Of a stretch of DNA of 64,000 nucleotides, positions 40,591-49,587 are shown piece after piece. Under the pieces are notes generated by a model. That model saw only the letters and a program-made list of their open reading frames with translations. It was not told where the DNA came from and did not search any database. Source of the DNA: JAPHSX01 sp041554195 (lineage in GTDB: Bacteria; Pseudomonadota; Gammaproteobacteria; Thiohalomonadales; Thiohalomonadaceae); NCBI GenBank assembly GCA_041554195.1, contig JBFFMJ010000005.1:152596-216595 (forward strand). The letters run 5' to 3'. Position numbers and translations under genes: made by a program. Position 1 is the stretch's first letter. Every line of letters starts with the position of its first letter.

Positions 40591-41820
40591 TTACCCGATC
40601 CAGTGCCACAATTGGAACAGGATAAACAGCACGGAGAAGAGAAATCCGCACAACGGCAGCCAGCGGGGAATATTGGGCACCTCCTCGGGTTGTGGCTCAC
40701 GCCCCTTGATGCGCCACAGGGAAAGATTGACCAGGGCAAAGACCGACAGGGTAATTAGGCTGGAGAGTTTGGCCAGGGTCACCAGCGGCAACCACAGCGC
40801 CAGTACCAGCACCATCGAGGTCATCAGGGTCGTGGTATTTAGCGGCGTGCGGGTGGCGGCGTTGACCTCGGCCAGCCAGCTTGGCAGCCACCCCTGCCTT
40901 GCCATGCCATAGAGTACCCGGCTGGCCATAATGATCTGTATGAGGACGCCATTGATCACCGCGGCCAGGCCGATGGCACTGATAAACAGCGGGGCCTCGC
41001 CACTGGCGTGTTGATAGACCTGCGCCAGTGGTGCGCCGCTCTGCGAAAGTGTTTGTGGCGGCAGCTCCAGTACCGCTACCAGTGCCACCAGCATGTAGAG
41101 CAGGGTGGCGCACAGCAGCGAGAGCAGTACCGCGCGGGGCAGGTCACGCTGCGGTCGCTTCACCTCCTCGGCCACATTGACGATATCCTCAAAGCCGATA
41201 AAGGCATAAAAGGCGAGGAAGGCACCGGCGATAAGGCCGATAGTGGTTACCCCTTCAGCACCAGGAAGAAGCTCCGGCAGGCGCTGCGGCAGTTGTGCCA
41301 GGTTGTCTCCCGCAACCCAGACCACGAGTAGCAGACCGCCGATCTCAATGACCGTGGTGACCGCCGCGACCCAGGCCGACTCGGCGATCCCCCACATCGC
41401 CAGGGCTCCGAGGGTCAGCACCAGCAGGGTGATGATCTGCCACCCCTCCCACGGCAGGAAGACCTGGAAGTAGCCGACGAAACCGCTTACTAGGGTTGCC
41501 CCCGAGACCAGACCGATGAGCACCAGCATCACGCCAACTAGGCGCGACAGGTTGCGCACGGAAAAGGCGTGCCAGATATAGACCGCCTCGCCAGCACTCA
41601 GTGGATAACGTGCCGATAGCTCGGCATAGGAGAGGGCGGAGAAGGTGGCAAGCAGGGCCGCGATGAGGAAGGAGAAGGGGGTACCCATCCCGGCATTGCC
41701 CGCCACCTCGCCGATCAGCACATAGATCCCTGCCCCCAATATGGTGCCTAGTCCATAGAAGGTGAGCAGGGGCAGTGTGAAGGCGCGTTTGAGGCTGGTC
41801 CGCTGTTGTTGTTCTTCCAT
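40591..41820 (-). CDS. APC-family amino acid/polyamine permease
   Basis: A 409-residue, 12-helix secondary transporter of the amino acid-polyamine-organocation superfamily. Helix 1 carries the glycine-rich unwound segment YGLGTILGAGIYVLIG, and the AFYAFIGFEDIVNVAEEVK and NTTTLMTSM segments are typical. Specificity cannot be read from the sequence. Its place between the SoxW-like gene and TauE suggests coordinated expression, with no obvious metabolic link visible. Confidence 0.85.
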   Translation of the reverse strand: MEEQQQRTSLKRAFTLPLLTFYGLGTILGAGIYVLIGEVAGNAGMGTPFSFLIAALLATFSALSYAELSARYPLSAGEAVYIWHAFSVRNLSRLVGVMLVLIGLVSGATLVSGFVGYFQVFLPWEGWQIITLLVLTLGALAMWGIAESAWVAAVTTVIEIGGLLLVVWVAGDNLAQLPQRLPELLPGAEGVTTIGLIAGAFLAFYAFIGFEDIVNVAEEVKRPQRDLPRAVLLSLLCATLLYMLVALVAVLELPPQTLSQSGAPLAQVYQHASGEAPLFISAIGLAAVINGVLIQIIMASRVLYGMARQGWLPSWLAEVNAATRTPLNTTTLMTSMVLVLALWLPLVTLAKLSSLITLSVFALVNLSLWRIKGREPQPEEVPNIPRWLPLCGFLFSVLFILFQLWHWIG

Positions 41821-41860
41821 AATTTAAGTCTATAGTCGCCAGTCGTTGCTCGCTAGCGGC

Positions 41861-42901
41861 TTATCTCCATAGGTCGACCACTATCCCCTGCTCGCGCATA
41901 TGGTCGGCCCTGTCCTGTACGAAGCGCTGGAATTCGGGCTGGGTCCTGTAGGCATTGGTTGCGACGTATTCCAGTACCGACTGGGTATGGAAGGGGCGCA
42001 GGTAGGCTTCGGCGCGGAATATTTCGCGTCCTTTGTCATCGATGAAGAGCATGCTGGGGGCGTACTGAATCCCCAGCTCTTTGACCCACTGGTTAGTCGG
42101 GAGCTGACGTCCGTCGGGTGTCGTTAACGGCTGTTTTGACCAGATATCCAGCAGCACGACATCAAACTGTTTTAATAATTTATTGCTCTCAGGACGGCGC
42201 AGGGCCTCGCCGTGCATCTCATCGCAGGCGGCGCAGTCGTGTTGCTCGAACAGTACCAGCAGTGGTCTATCGCCTGCCTTGCGTTGCAGCGCATAGGGTG
42301 GCGGTAAATAGTCTTTGCCGATGTGTAATTTGCCGCGGGCCTTTTGCGGATTGCGCGCTGCCAGGTAGTCGGCGAAGCGCTCCTTGCCCTCACGTTTTTC
42401 GATCACGTAATCCAGTGCGGTGCTGAATTTATGCGGCGGGTAGTAGCCGTTGGTGCGCAGGGCCAGCTCGCCGCTCTCGTCGAGAAACAGCAGGGTGGGG
42501 GTGAACTGCACCTTAAGGTCGACGGCGAACTGTTTTTCGCTGACCTCGTTGCCGGCCAGGTCGGTCACGGTGGCATCGCCCCACATATTGATGGCGACCA
42601 CATCAAAGTGCTGACGTGTCTTCTGTTCGATATCGCGCTGCGCAAAGTTGGTGTTCACCAGCTTCTCGCAGTAGGGGCAGCCGTCCTGATAGAAATAGAG
42701 GACCACCCGCTTGCCCGCTTCGCTCGCCTCGGCCACATCGTCGCGCAGGTCGAGAAATGAGCTTTTAAACCAGGCGGGTTTATCCACATGACCGGGGTTC
42801 ACCAGACCGGCGTCCAGCGCCCCCTCCTGTGCAGCCCAGAGTGAGAAGGGTGCGAACAACAGTGGCAGCAGGAGGGTTGGAATAAGCGATTTCATTTTCA
42901 T
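41861..42901 (-). CDS. Periplasmic SoxW-like tandem thioredoxin-fold protein
   Basis: A 346-residue protein with a signal peptide (about 1-24) and two thioredoxin-like domains. Active sites are CPYC (in QDGCPYCEKLVN) and CAAC (in EQHDCAACDEMHG), each domain ending with a TPTLLFLDESG or APSMLFIDDKG cis-proline block. SoxW-type proteins keep periplasmic thiols reduced for thiosulfate oxidation (Sox). The rest of the Sox system is not in the window. It is coupled to the ALDH gene (five-base gap). Confidence 0.85.
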   Translation of the reverse strand: MKMKSLIPTLLLPLLFAPFSLWAAQEGALDAGLVNPGHVDKPAWFKSSFLDLRDDVAEASEAGKRVVLYFYQDGCPYCEKLVNTNFAQRDIEQKTRQHFDVVAINMWGDATVTDLAGNEVSEKQFAVDLKVQFTPTLLFLDESGELALRTNGYYPPHKFSTALDYVIEKREGKERFADYLAARNPQKARGKLHIGKDYLPPPYALQRKAGDRPLLVLFEQHDCAACDEMHGEALRRPESNKLLKQFDVVLLDIWSKQPLTTPDGRQLPTNQWVKELGIQYAPSMLFIDDKGREIFRAEAYLRPFHTQSVLEYVATNAYRTQPEFQRFVQDRADHMREQGIVVDLWR

Positions 42902-42906
42902 GGCTG

Positions 42907-44271
42907 TTAACGAATCCAGATGGTCTTGGCGTTGACGAACTCACGAATGCCGAGCAGTGACAGTTCGCGACCGTAACCGGAGTTCTTGATACCGCCGAAG
43001 GGCAGGCGCGGGTCGGACTTGACCATGCCGTTGACAAAGGCGCAGCCCGATTGCAGCTGGCGTGCCGCCGCCTCGCCACGGCTCGTGTCGGCGGTCCAGA
43101 TGCTGCCGCCGAGGCCAAAGGGGGAGTCGTTGGCGATGCGCAGGGCATCGGCCTCATCACAGGCACGAATGATGATGGCGACCGGGCCGAATAGCTCCTC
43201 GGTATAGGCCCGTTGCCCCGGCTCCACCTTGTCGAGAAGCGTCGCCGCGTAGTAGGCCCCGTCGCGCTTAAGCGGGTAGCCACCGGTGACCACCACAGCC
43301 CCCTGTTCTGCGCTCTCGGCTACCTGCTGATGCAGCTCCTCGCGCAGATCCTCGCGGGCCATGGGGGCAAGGCTGGTGCCGGGGTCGTTGGGATCGCCGG
43401 CCATCAGCCCCTCCACCTCGGCGCAAAAACGGGCAACGAACTCATTGGCGATGGCAGCGACCACAATAAAACGCTTGGCGGCGATGCAGCTCTGACCGCA
43501 GTTAAGAAAGCGTGAGGCGATGCCTTGAGCGACGGCCAGGTCGAGGTCAGCATCCTCCAGTACGATGAACGGGTCGGAGCCGCCCAGCTCCAGTACCGAG
43601 GGCTTGAGTACTTCACCGGCGGTGGCGGCCACCTTGCGCCCGGCGGGTTCGGATCCGGTGAGGGTGACGGCGTGAATGCGTGCATCGCGAATCACCCCCT
43701 CGACCTGCGCGGCGCTGATCATCAGGGTACGAAACACCCCCTCGGGGAAGCCGGCCTCGCGGAATATTGACTCAATCGCCAGGGCGCACTGGGGTACGTT
43801 GGAGGCGTGTTTCAGCAGCCCGGTGTTGCCCGCCATCAGGGTGGGGGCGGCGAAGCGGAACACCTGCCAGAAGGGGAAGTTCCACGGCATCACCGCCAGC
43901 ACCGTGCCCAGCGGCTGATAGGCGATAAGGCTACGTGCGGCGTCCGACTCGATTTCATCATCGGCGAGAAAGGCGGGGGCCTGCTCGGCGTAGTAGTCGC
44001 AGACCCAGGCACACTTCTCTACCTCGGCCTTCGCCTCCTTTAACAGCTTGCCCATCTCCAGGGTGATCAGGCCAGCAAGTTCCTCGCCCCGTGTGCGCAA
44101 AACCTCGGCGGCACGGTGCATCAGCTCACTGCGCTCCAGCATGCTGGTGCCCTGCCACCTCGCGGTGGTGGCGGCGCTCTGCGCCAGTGCCGCCTCCAGT
44201 TGCTCCTCGTCCCATACGGGATACTCCTCAATCAGTTCGCCGCTGGCCGGGTTGAGGCTGGTGAATGCCAT
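42907..44271 (-). CDS. Succinate-semialdehyde dehydrogenase-like aldehyde dehydrogenase (Sad/YneI-like)
   Basis: A 454-residue NAD(P)+-dependent ALDH with cofactor block MPWNFPFWQVFRFAAP, catalytic Glu in LELGGSDPF, catalytic Cys in NCGQSCIAAKRF and the C-terminal PFGGIKNSGYGRELS block. The length and C-terminal segment fit short SSADH/Sad enzymes acting on succinate semialdehyde; the exact aldehyde is unproved. AGGAG supports ATG 44271; the open frame extends further without support. First gene of the five-gene minus-strand operon. Confidence 0.9.
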   Translation of the reverse strand: MAFTSLNPASGELIEEYPVWDEEQLEAALAQSAATTARWQGTSMLERSELMHRAAEVLRTRGEELAGLITLEMGKLLKEAKAEVEKCAWVCDYYAEQAPAFLADDEIESDAARSLIAYQPLGTVLAVMPWNFPFWQVFRFAAPTLMAGNTGLLKHASNVPQCALAIESIFREAGFPEGVFRTLMISAAQVEGVIRDARIHAVTLTGSEPAGRKVAATAGEVLKPSVLELGGSDPFIVLEDADLDLAVAQGIASRFLNCGQSCIAAKRFIVVAAIANEFVARFCAEVEGLMAGDPNDPGTSLAPMAREDLREELHQQVAESAEQGAVVVTGGYPLKRDGAYYAATLLDKVEPGQRAYTEELFGPVAIIIRACDEADALRIANDSPFGLGGSIWTADTSRGEAAARQLQSGCAFVNGMVKSDPRLPFGGIKNSGYGRELSLLGIREFVNAKTIWIR

Positions 44272-44445
44272 TATTCTTCTCCTGAGCTTTCTATCGAATA
44301 TAAGCAAGTATACAAGTGCGATTCCACCCTGCACGGGAAGTTGCGAGGAATATGCCAGGGATTTCCCAAGTTGCCGGTCACAGGCTATGCTAATCGCTTA
44401 CTTAATGATTTTTGGAACCCCTGCTTAACGTTCCCGTTAGCCGTA

Positions 44446-45066
44446 ATGCCTATGACCAATAACAGCATCTCCCTCGCCATTACCGGTGCCTCCGGCGCAC
44501 AGTATGGGTTGCGCCTGTTGGAGTGCCTGTTGCAGGTTCGTCAGCCGGTCTATCTGATGGTCTCGCAGGCGGCACAAGTGGTGCTGGCGACCGAGACCGA
44601 GCTGCAGATGCCGGGTCGCCCCGAGGCGATGCAGACCTTTTTGAGCGAACATTTTCGGGCCGAAACGGGCCAGTTGCAGGTGTTCGGGCGAGAGCAGTGG
44701 ATGGCTCCGGTGGCCAGCGGTTCCAACGCACCGCGGGCGATGGTGGTCTGCCCCTGTTCCAGCGGGTCGCTCTCGGCCATCGCCAGCGGGGCCAGCAACA
44801 ATCTTATTGAGCGTGCCGCCGATGTAATGCTCAAGGAACGTCGTCAGTTGATTCTGGTGCCGCGTGAGATGCCGCTCTCGGCGATCCACCTGGAGCACAT
44901 GCATAAACTGGCGCTAATGGGGGTGACCATTATGCCCGCCAGCCCCGGCTTTTATCACCGTCCACAGTCGGTGGAGGAGATGGTTGATTTTGTGGTGGCG
45001 CGTATCCTGGATCACCTGGGGGTGGAGCACGCACTGCTCCGTCGCTGGGGGGAGGGCGAGGAGTGA
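44446..45066 (+). CDS. ubiX: Flavin prenyltransferase UbiX
   Basis: Makes the prenylated FMN cofactor used by the UbiD decarboxylase in ubiquinone synthesis. It is 206 residues with FMN-binding ITGASGAQYGLRLLE, MVVCPCSSGSLSAIASGASNNLIERAADV and LVPREMPLSAIHLEHM. The start ATG 44446 (or 44452) has a weak ribosome site; the longer frame to 44116 lies over ALDH and is rejected. It overlaps the LonN-domain gene by four bases (GTGA). Confidence 0.93.
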   Translation: MPMTNNSISLAITGASGAQYGLRLLECLLQVRQPVYLMVSQAAQVVLATETELQMPGRPEAMQTFLSEHFRAETGQLQVFGREQWMAPVASGSNAPRAMVVCPCSSGSLSAIASGASNNLIERAADVMLKERRQLILVPREMPLSAIHLEHMHKLALMGVTIMPASPGFYHRPQSVEEMVDFVVARILDHLGVEHALLRRWGEGEE

Positions 45067-45650
45067 GTCGGCTGACCATTCCCATCTTCCCCGTCCACTC
45101 GGTACTCTTCCCCGGCGGCCCGTTGGTGCTGCGCATCTTTGAACCCCGTTATCTCGATATGATCAGCCGCTGCCTTAAAGAGGAGAGCGGCTTTGGTGTC
45201 TGCCTGATTAAAGAGGGCTCTGAGGTGGGGGATGCGGCGCAGGTCTATCCGGTTGGCACTCTGGGGCAGATCACCTACTGGCACAAGCGCCCCGACGGTC
45301 TGCTGGGCGTTACGCTACGTGGCGAGCAGCGCTTTCATATCGTGGAGCAGCGGGTGGAGGCCAACCAATTACTGGTGGCCGAGGTGGAGTTGCTAGCCAA
45401 CGACCCGCCGCAGACCACTACCGAGGCGCATCAGGGGTTGGTGGCAATGCTTAAACGCATCCTCGGCGAGCTGGAACACCCCTATACCAATCTGCCCAAA
45501 CAGTATGACGATGCCGGCTGGGTCAGCGCCCGTCTGGTGGAGTTGTTACCGCTGGAGTACCGCTATAAACAGCGCCTGTTGCAGGAGAATGATCCGCTAC
45601 GCCGCCTTGATGTATTGCTGCAGATGATGGTGCGTAAAGATGAGTCGTAA
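45063..45650 (+). CDS. Lon N-terminal-domain protein (PUA-like LonN family)
   Basis: A 195-residue protein made only of the substrate-binding N-terminal domain of Lon protease (IPIFPVHSVLFPGGPLVLRIFEPRY at the start, then GFGVCLIKEG and ALVELLPLEYRYKQRLL-type C-terminal helices). It lacks AAA+ and protease domains. Such proteins are widespread and of unknown role, possibly binding unfolded or partner proteins. It starts with GTG overlapping the ubiX stop. Confidence 0.88.
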   Translation: MSRLTIPIFPVHSVLFPGGPLVLRIFEPRYLDMISRCLKEESGFGVCLIKEGSEVGDAAQVYPVGTLGQITYWHKRPDGLLGVTLRGEQRFHIVEQRVEANQLLVAEVELLANDPPQTTTEAHQGLVAMLKRILGELEHPYTNLPKQYDDAGWVSARLVELLPLEYRYKQRLLQENDPLRRLDVLLQMMVRKDES

Positions 45651-45726
45651 GAGTAGTACTTTGTACGCTATTATTTGAATTAATATGAAGCCCCCCTTGT
45701 TGTTAAATATACTGAGGAGAAGTGTG

Positions 45727-46122
45727 ATGTCACTGAAAGATAGGTTGAAGCGTTTTATCTCCCTGCTGCTGACCGCGGCGATGATTGGTGGCCAGGCGAT
45801 GCCGTTGCAGGCGGCGATGATTGGTACCGACACCCTGTTGCAGCAGGAGCAGACGCAGTTTGATCGTCGGCAGCTGGTGCAGATGCTGGAGCGTGGCGAT
45901 GTACAGCAGCAGCTGGTGGCGATGGGAGTGGATGTGGCCGATGCCAAAATGCGTGTGGCGCAGATGACCGACAGTGAGGTGCAGCAGCTAAACTCGCAGT
46001 TGGGTCAACTGCCTGCCGGTGGTGATGCATTGGGTATCGTGGTGCTGATCTTCCTGATCTTTGTGATCACCGATGTGATCGGGGCCACCGATATCTTCCC
46101 CTTCATCCACCCGGTGAAGTAA
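45727..46122 (+). CDS. PA2779-family protein
   Basis: A 131-residue protein with a hydrophobic signal-like helix (about 10-30, ending LQA), a helical middle (RRQLVQMLERGDVQQQLVAMGV) and a C-terminal transmembrane helix (LGIVVLIFLIFVITDVIG). It matches the PA2779 family, found next to PA2778-type cysteine peptidases in Pseudomonas and relatives. GAGGAG eight bases before ATG 45727 decides the start over ATG 45685. The pair may form a membrane-linked unit of unknown role. Confidence 0.82.
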   Translation: MSLKDRLKRFISLLLTAAMIGGQAMPLQAAMIGTDTLLQQEQTQFDRRQLVQMLERGDVQQQLVAMGVDVADAKMRVAQMTDSEVQQLNSQLGQLPAGGDALGIVVLIFLIFVITDVIGATDIFPFIHPVK

Positions 46123-46131
46123 TCGGTTTTG

Positions 46132-47121
46132 ATGTTGTGTTGCGCTAACCACGCCCGCCTTCTGGCGGGCGTGTTGTTTTTACTGTTGTTATCCGGCTGT
46201 AGCCATACCCTGCCGCGTGGTGACCTGCCCGCAGAACTGCCGCAGCGGATAGAGCTGACCGACACCCCCTTCTTTGCCCAGCAGCGTTATCAGTGCGGCC
46301 CCGCCGCGCTGGCGATGGCGCTGGGGCAGCGCGGCGAGGCGGTGAGCCCGGATCAGCTGGTGAACAAGGTCTACCTGCCCGAGCGCCAGGGCAGTGTCGC
46401 CCCGGAGATGGTCGCCACTGCCCGCAGCTACGGCATGGTGGTCTATGAGCTTCCCACTACACTGGAAGCCCTGCTGCATGAGGTGGCTGCCGGCAACCCG
46501 GTGCTGGTGTTACAGAATCTCGGCTTGAGCTGGCTGCCGAAGTGGCACTATGCGGTGGTGGTGGGCTACGAGCTGGAGGGCCAGCAGCTTATCCTGCGCT
46601 CCGGTCTCACCGAGCGCCATCAAGTCTCACTGGCGCTGTTTGACCGTACCTGGCAGCGCGGCAAACGTTGGGGCATTACAGTGCTCAGGCCAGGCCAACT
46701 GCCCGCCAGCGGCGATCACTTCCGTTACCTCAAGGCGGCCTACGCGCTGGAGCAGACCGGGCAGAATGCGGCGGCGCTGCTGGCCTACCAGAGTGGCAGC
46801 GAGCACTGGCCGGGTGAGCCTGTGGTCTGGCTGGCGCTGGCCAATCTGCACTATCGCCTGGGCCACTTCCCGGAGGCGGAGCAGACCCTGCGTTCGGCCC
46901 TCACCCATCATCCTGAATCAGCCCCGCTGTGGAATAACCTTGCCTATGCACTGGCCGGGCAGGGGTGTCGCGAGTCGGCCTTTGCCGCGGTGGCCTGTGC
47001 GATTCGTCTGGCACCGGGGGAGGTCGGTTATCGGCAGAGCAAGGAAGAGTTCACCAATATGGCGGGTCGCAGCAGCGGCTCCTGTGCTCCGGTTCGCTGC
47101 CCGGTTATTCCGTTGCCCTGA
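46132..47121 (+). CDS. PA2778-family C39-like cysteine peptidase lipoprotein with TPRs
   Basis: A 329-residue predicted lipoprotein (LLLLSGCS lipobox) with a C39-like domain: Cys55 in QCGPAALAMALGQRG and His139 in PKWHYAVVVGY. TPR-like repeats fill the C-terminal half (about 220-310). It lies just downstream of the PA2779-family gene, its usual neighbour. The triad Asp is not obvious, so the domain may bind peptides without cleaving them. Its 3' end overlaps the convergent DedA fusion gene by 17 bases. Confidence 0.85.
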   Translation: MLCCANHARLLAGVLFLLLLSGCSHTLPRGDLPAELPQRIELTDTPFFAQQRYQCGPAALAMALGQRGEAVSPDQLVNKVYLPERQGSVAPEMVATARSYGMVVYELPTTLEALLHEVAAGNPVLVLQNLGLSWLPKWHYAVVVGYELEGQQLILRSGLTERHQVSLALFDRTWQRGKRWGITVLRPGQLPASGDHFRYLKAAYALEQTGQNAAALLAYQSGSEHWPGEPVVWLALANLHYRLGHFPEAEQTLRSALTHHPESAPLWNNLAYALAGQGCRESAFAAVACAIRLAPGEVGYRQSKEEFTNMAGRSSGSCAPVRCPVIPLP

Positions 47122-49081
47122 GTGAGAGACGCAGTAGCGTCGGCAGCGTTGTGGCGTGACGGTTGATCGCTGGTAGCGACGCCAGCTGCCGCTCAAACAG
47201 GGCGAGCGCCTGGTCAAAGTTGAGCTGGGTGCGCGGTACGCTGAGTCCGCCACGGGTCACCGCCTTCAGCTCGCTGATATTTCCCAGCCACAGGGACTGT
47301 GCGCCCTCGCCGATGCGATAGTGGCTGCGCCACAGTCGTAGCGCCAGCATCCTCCCCTCAACCTCGCGGCTCAGCAGCAGCTCGTGATAACGCCCGTCGT
47401 GTACCTGCGGCAGCACCGGCATCTGCGCCAGTGGCGTGTTGGGGTTAAGCCACACCAGCCAGCTCAGCGCATCGACCGTGGGGGGGGATTGCCAGCCCGC
47501 CCCCGCCAGCACCCCTTGCAGTTCGAGCCGCGACCCTGCGTACTGCAGGTTGAGGGGGTAGTGCTGGCTGCCGCGCAGATCGGCACGATAGGCGGGCAGT
47601 GGCACGCTGCCATCCAGCCACTGCTGTTGTGAGATGACGATACTCTCCTCGGCATAGGCGTAGCGCTGCAGGTCCTTATCGAACTGTTGTGGCGCATGCC
47701 AGGCCATGGTGAGTGTGACTGCCACCACCGCCAGCAGCGATAGCCTCAGCGGTGCCACCCGCTCTGTCGGGTGGTTGCGATAACCGATCCCGAGCAGTGC
47801 CACCCAGGCGAGACCCAGGGTCAGTACGCCGAGTAGTGAGCCGAGATCCTGGGCACCGAGATAGAGGCGGGCGAAGGCGATAGTGAGAATGAGTGCGACG
47901 ACCAGAGCGTGGACCCACCAGCGGTGGCGCAGCGGCAGTTCTCGCGTGATCAGCACCGCAAGAAAGCCGAAGCAGGCGATGGCCATGAGCAGCAGATCAT
48001 CGCCGCCGGCATGCAGGGTGAGGTCGGTAGCGTGTATCTCCCCCCCCAGGGCGAATAGCGCCCCCCCCAGCAGTGCACCGAAACCGATGGCGGCAAGCCA
48101 GTGAATGGCCGCCCGCCTCAGGCCGTGGCGTAGCAGCCATGCCAGCACGACCACGCAGAGGGTGAGCAGCACCTCGATATCGCCCAGCTGGTTGAAGAGG
48201 ATCATCAGCCCGTCCACCGCCGGGGTGCGCAGGTTCTGCATGGTGTGGTGGATGCTGTAATCGAGTCCGCTAAGCATGCCGTCGCCCCCACTCAGGGTGT
48301 CGATGGTCATACCAAACAGCAGTGCCGCGACGAGCAGCACCAGCGCCATCAGGGTCAGGCCGCGTGCCTCGGGCTGGTTGGGGTCGAGCAGTGAGGCGGG
48401 AATGCGCCCTGCCACCGGGTGCAGGCGCGACCACCACAATACCCGTTGCATTAGCGGGTAGGCGTAGTGGTGCAGCCGGTTAAAGCCGAGCCTGGAGAGC
48501 CACAGCACCAGCACCAGCACCGCAAGCATCGAGCCGACCATCACCGCCAGCCGCGAGGCCACCTCGGCGGCCAGTCCCAGCGAGGCGGTGAAGATCATGC
48601 CGGGCAGCACATAGACCGGTGCCCACAAAATACCGGAGATCACATTGAACAGCAGAAAGCGGCGGGTCGGCATCTCCAGCATTCCGGCAACGGCGGGGAT
48701 CACCGGACGAATTGGTCCGATAAAGCGCCCGAAGAGGATGCTCTTGCCGCCGTGGCGATAGAAAAACTGGGTGGCGTTGGCGATAAGTTCCGGGTGCTTG
48801 CGTAGCGGCCACATCGTTTTTAGCTGCATGTGGTAGTGGCGCCCCAGCCAGAAACTCACCGCGTCACCGCTGATCGCCCCCAGCGCCGCCCACATCAGGG
48901 TCGGCCACAGCGGCAGCACGTCGGTGCCGACCAGTGCGCCGATGCCAAACATCATCGCCGCACCGGGCAGGATCAACCCCACCAGTGCCAGTGATTCGAA
49001 AAAGGCGATCAGAAAGACCCCCAACCCGCCCCAGGCCGGGTTGGCATTAATCCAGGCGAAGATCTCGTTAAGGCTTTCCAT
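47105..49081 (-). CDS. DedA-PAP2-LssY_C fusion membrane protein with degenerate PAP2 site
   Basis: A 658-residue polytopic protein in three parts: a DedA/VTT domain (about 1-205, with FGRFIGPIRPVIPAVAGM), a PAP2-like phosphatase domain (about 250-430) and an LssY C-terminal domain (about 475-650). The combination is known from gammaproteobacteria and is thought to handle polyprenyl or lipid phosphates. The PAP2 catalytic positions are lost: the usual PSGH is GGDD here, the second catalytic His is Gln in YLGAQDLGS, and the KxxxxxxRP motif is missing. The DedA part looks intact, so lipid-carrier transport may be kept while phosphatase activity is not. Confidence 0.88.
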   Translation of the reverse strand: MESLNEIFAWINANPAWGGLGVFLIAFFESLALVGLILPGAAMMFGIGALVGTDVLPLWPTLMWAALGAISGDAVSFWLGRHYHMQLKTMWPLRKHPELIANATQFFYRHGGKSILFGRFIGPIRPVIPAVAGMLEMPTRRFLLFNVISGILWAPVYVLPGMIFTASLGLAAEVASRLAVMVGSMLAVLVLVLWLSRLGFNRLHHYAYPLMQRVLWWSRLHPVAGRIPASLLDPNQPEARGLTLMALVLLVAALLFGMTIDTLSGGDGMLSGLDYSIHHTMQNLRTPAVDGLMILFNQLGDIEVLLTLCVVVLAWLLRHGLRRAAIHWLAAIGFGALLGGALFALGGEIHATDLTLHAGGDDLLLMAIACFGFLAVLITRELPLRHRWWVHALVVALILTIAFARLYLGAQDLGSLLGVLTLGLAWVALLGIGYRNHPTERVAPLRLSLLAVVAVTLTMAWHAPQQFDKDLQRYAYAEESIVISQQQWLDGSVPLPAYRADLRGSQHYPLNLQYAGSRLELQGVLAGAGWQSPPTVDALSWLVWLNPNTPLAQMPVLPQVHDGRYHELLLSREVEGRMLALRLWRSHYRIGEGAQSLWLGNISELKAVTRGGLSVPRTQLNFDQALALFERQLASLPAINRHATTLPTLLRLSLRATE

Positions 49082-49286
49082 CTTTTTATTCTACACCGGG
49101 ATAGCGCTGGAGACGGCGCGATATAACCTTATATTTAGTCTGCCTATGGTGCTTTTGGGGGTATTTGTAGGGACATGGTATGGAGGACTTGTAGGTGTTT
49201 GTCTGATTCGGTCGTGATGCCATTGATTCTCGCGGAGAAAACGCCTATCCCTATACCTAGTTGATACGCACCAGAGGAAGCGGCTT

Positions 49287-49481
49287 ATGGATATGCTGGA
49301 ATTTCACACCGAAGATATGCCGATGTATGAAGAGATGGGGACCCGTTACGTGGTAGTCGCCCACTACGGCAGCTGGCGTGATGGTGAAGCAACCAGTAAC
49401 CCTAATCAGATCCCTGAACTCAAGCGCGAACTGCGTAAACGGTTTATGAATCGTTATGCGGGCATGGCCGCCGCTGCCTGA
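49287..49481 (+). CDS. Small hypothetical protein
   Basis: A 64-residue protein with no signal peptide or membrane helix. The acidic N-terminal half contains Glu/Asp/Tyr and RYVVVAHYGSW, followed by a basic C-terminus (LKRELRKRFMNRY). GAGGAAG precedes the ATG and a terminator follows, so it is probably expressed as a single gene. I recognise no family. The upstream 200 bases (49082-49286) hold nothing else I can support. Confidence 0.65.
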   Translation: MDMLEFHTEDMPMYEEMGTRYVVVAHYGSWRDGEATSNPNQIPELKRELRKRFMNRYAGMAAAA

Positions 49482-49504
49482 TGGTACAGAATGCGAACCC
49501 TCTT

Positions 49505-49530
49505 AGCCGCCTCGCAGGGCGGCTTTTTTT
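49505..49530 (+). terminator. Terminator after the small hypothetical gene
   Basis: The AGCCGCC/GGCGGCT stem (49505-49511 with 49518-49524) is followed by seven T. It is convergent with hemL. Confidence 0.85.
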
Positions 49531-49587
49531 ATGCCTGAGGGTTGGCTAGTTGTTTGGCAATTGCCACTGGGTGGTAATGCTGATGCC

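Noticed and set aside
49141..49217. A short hydrophobic frame (about 23 codons) downstream of the DedA gene start
   Set aside because: No ribosome site, too short, no conservation evidence.
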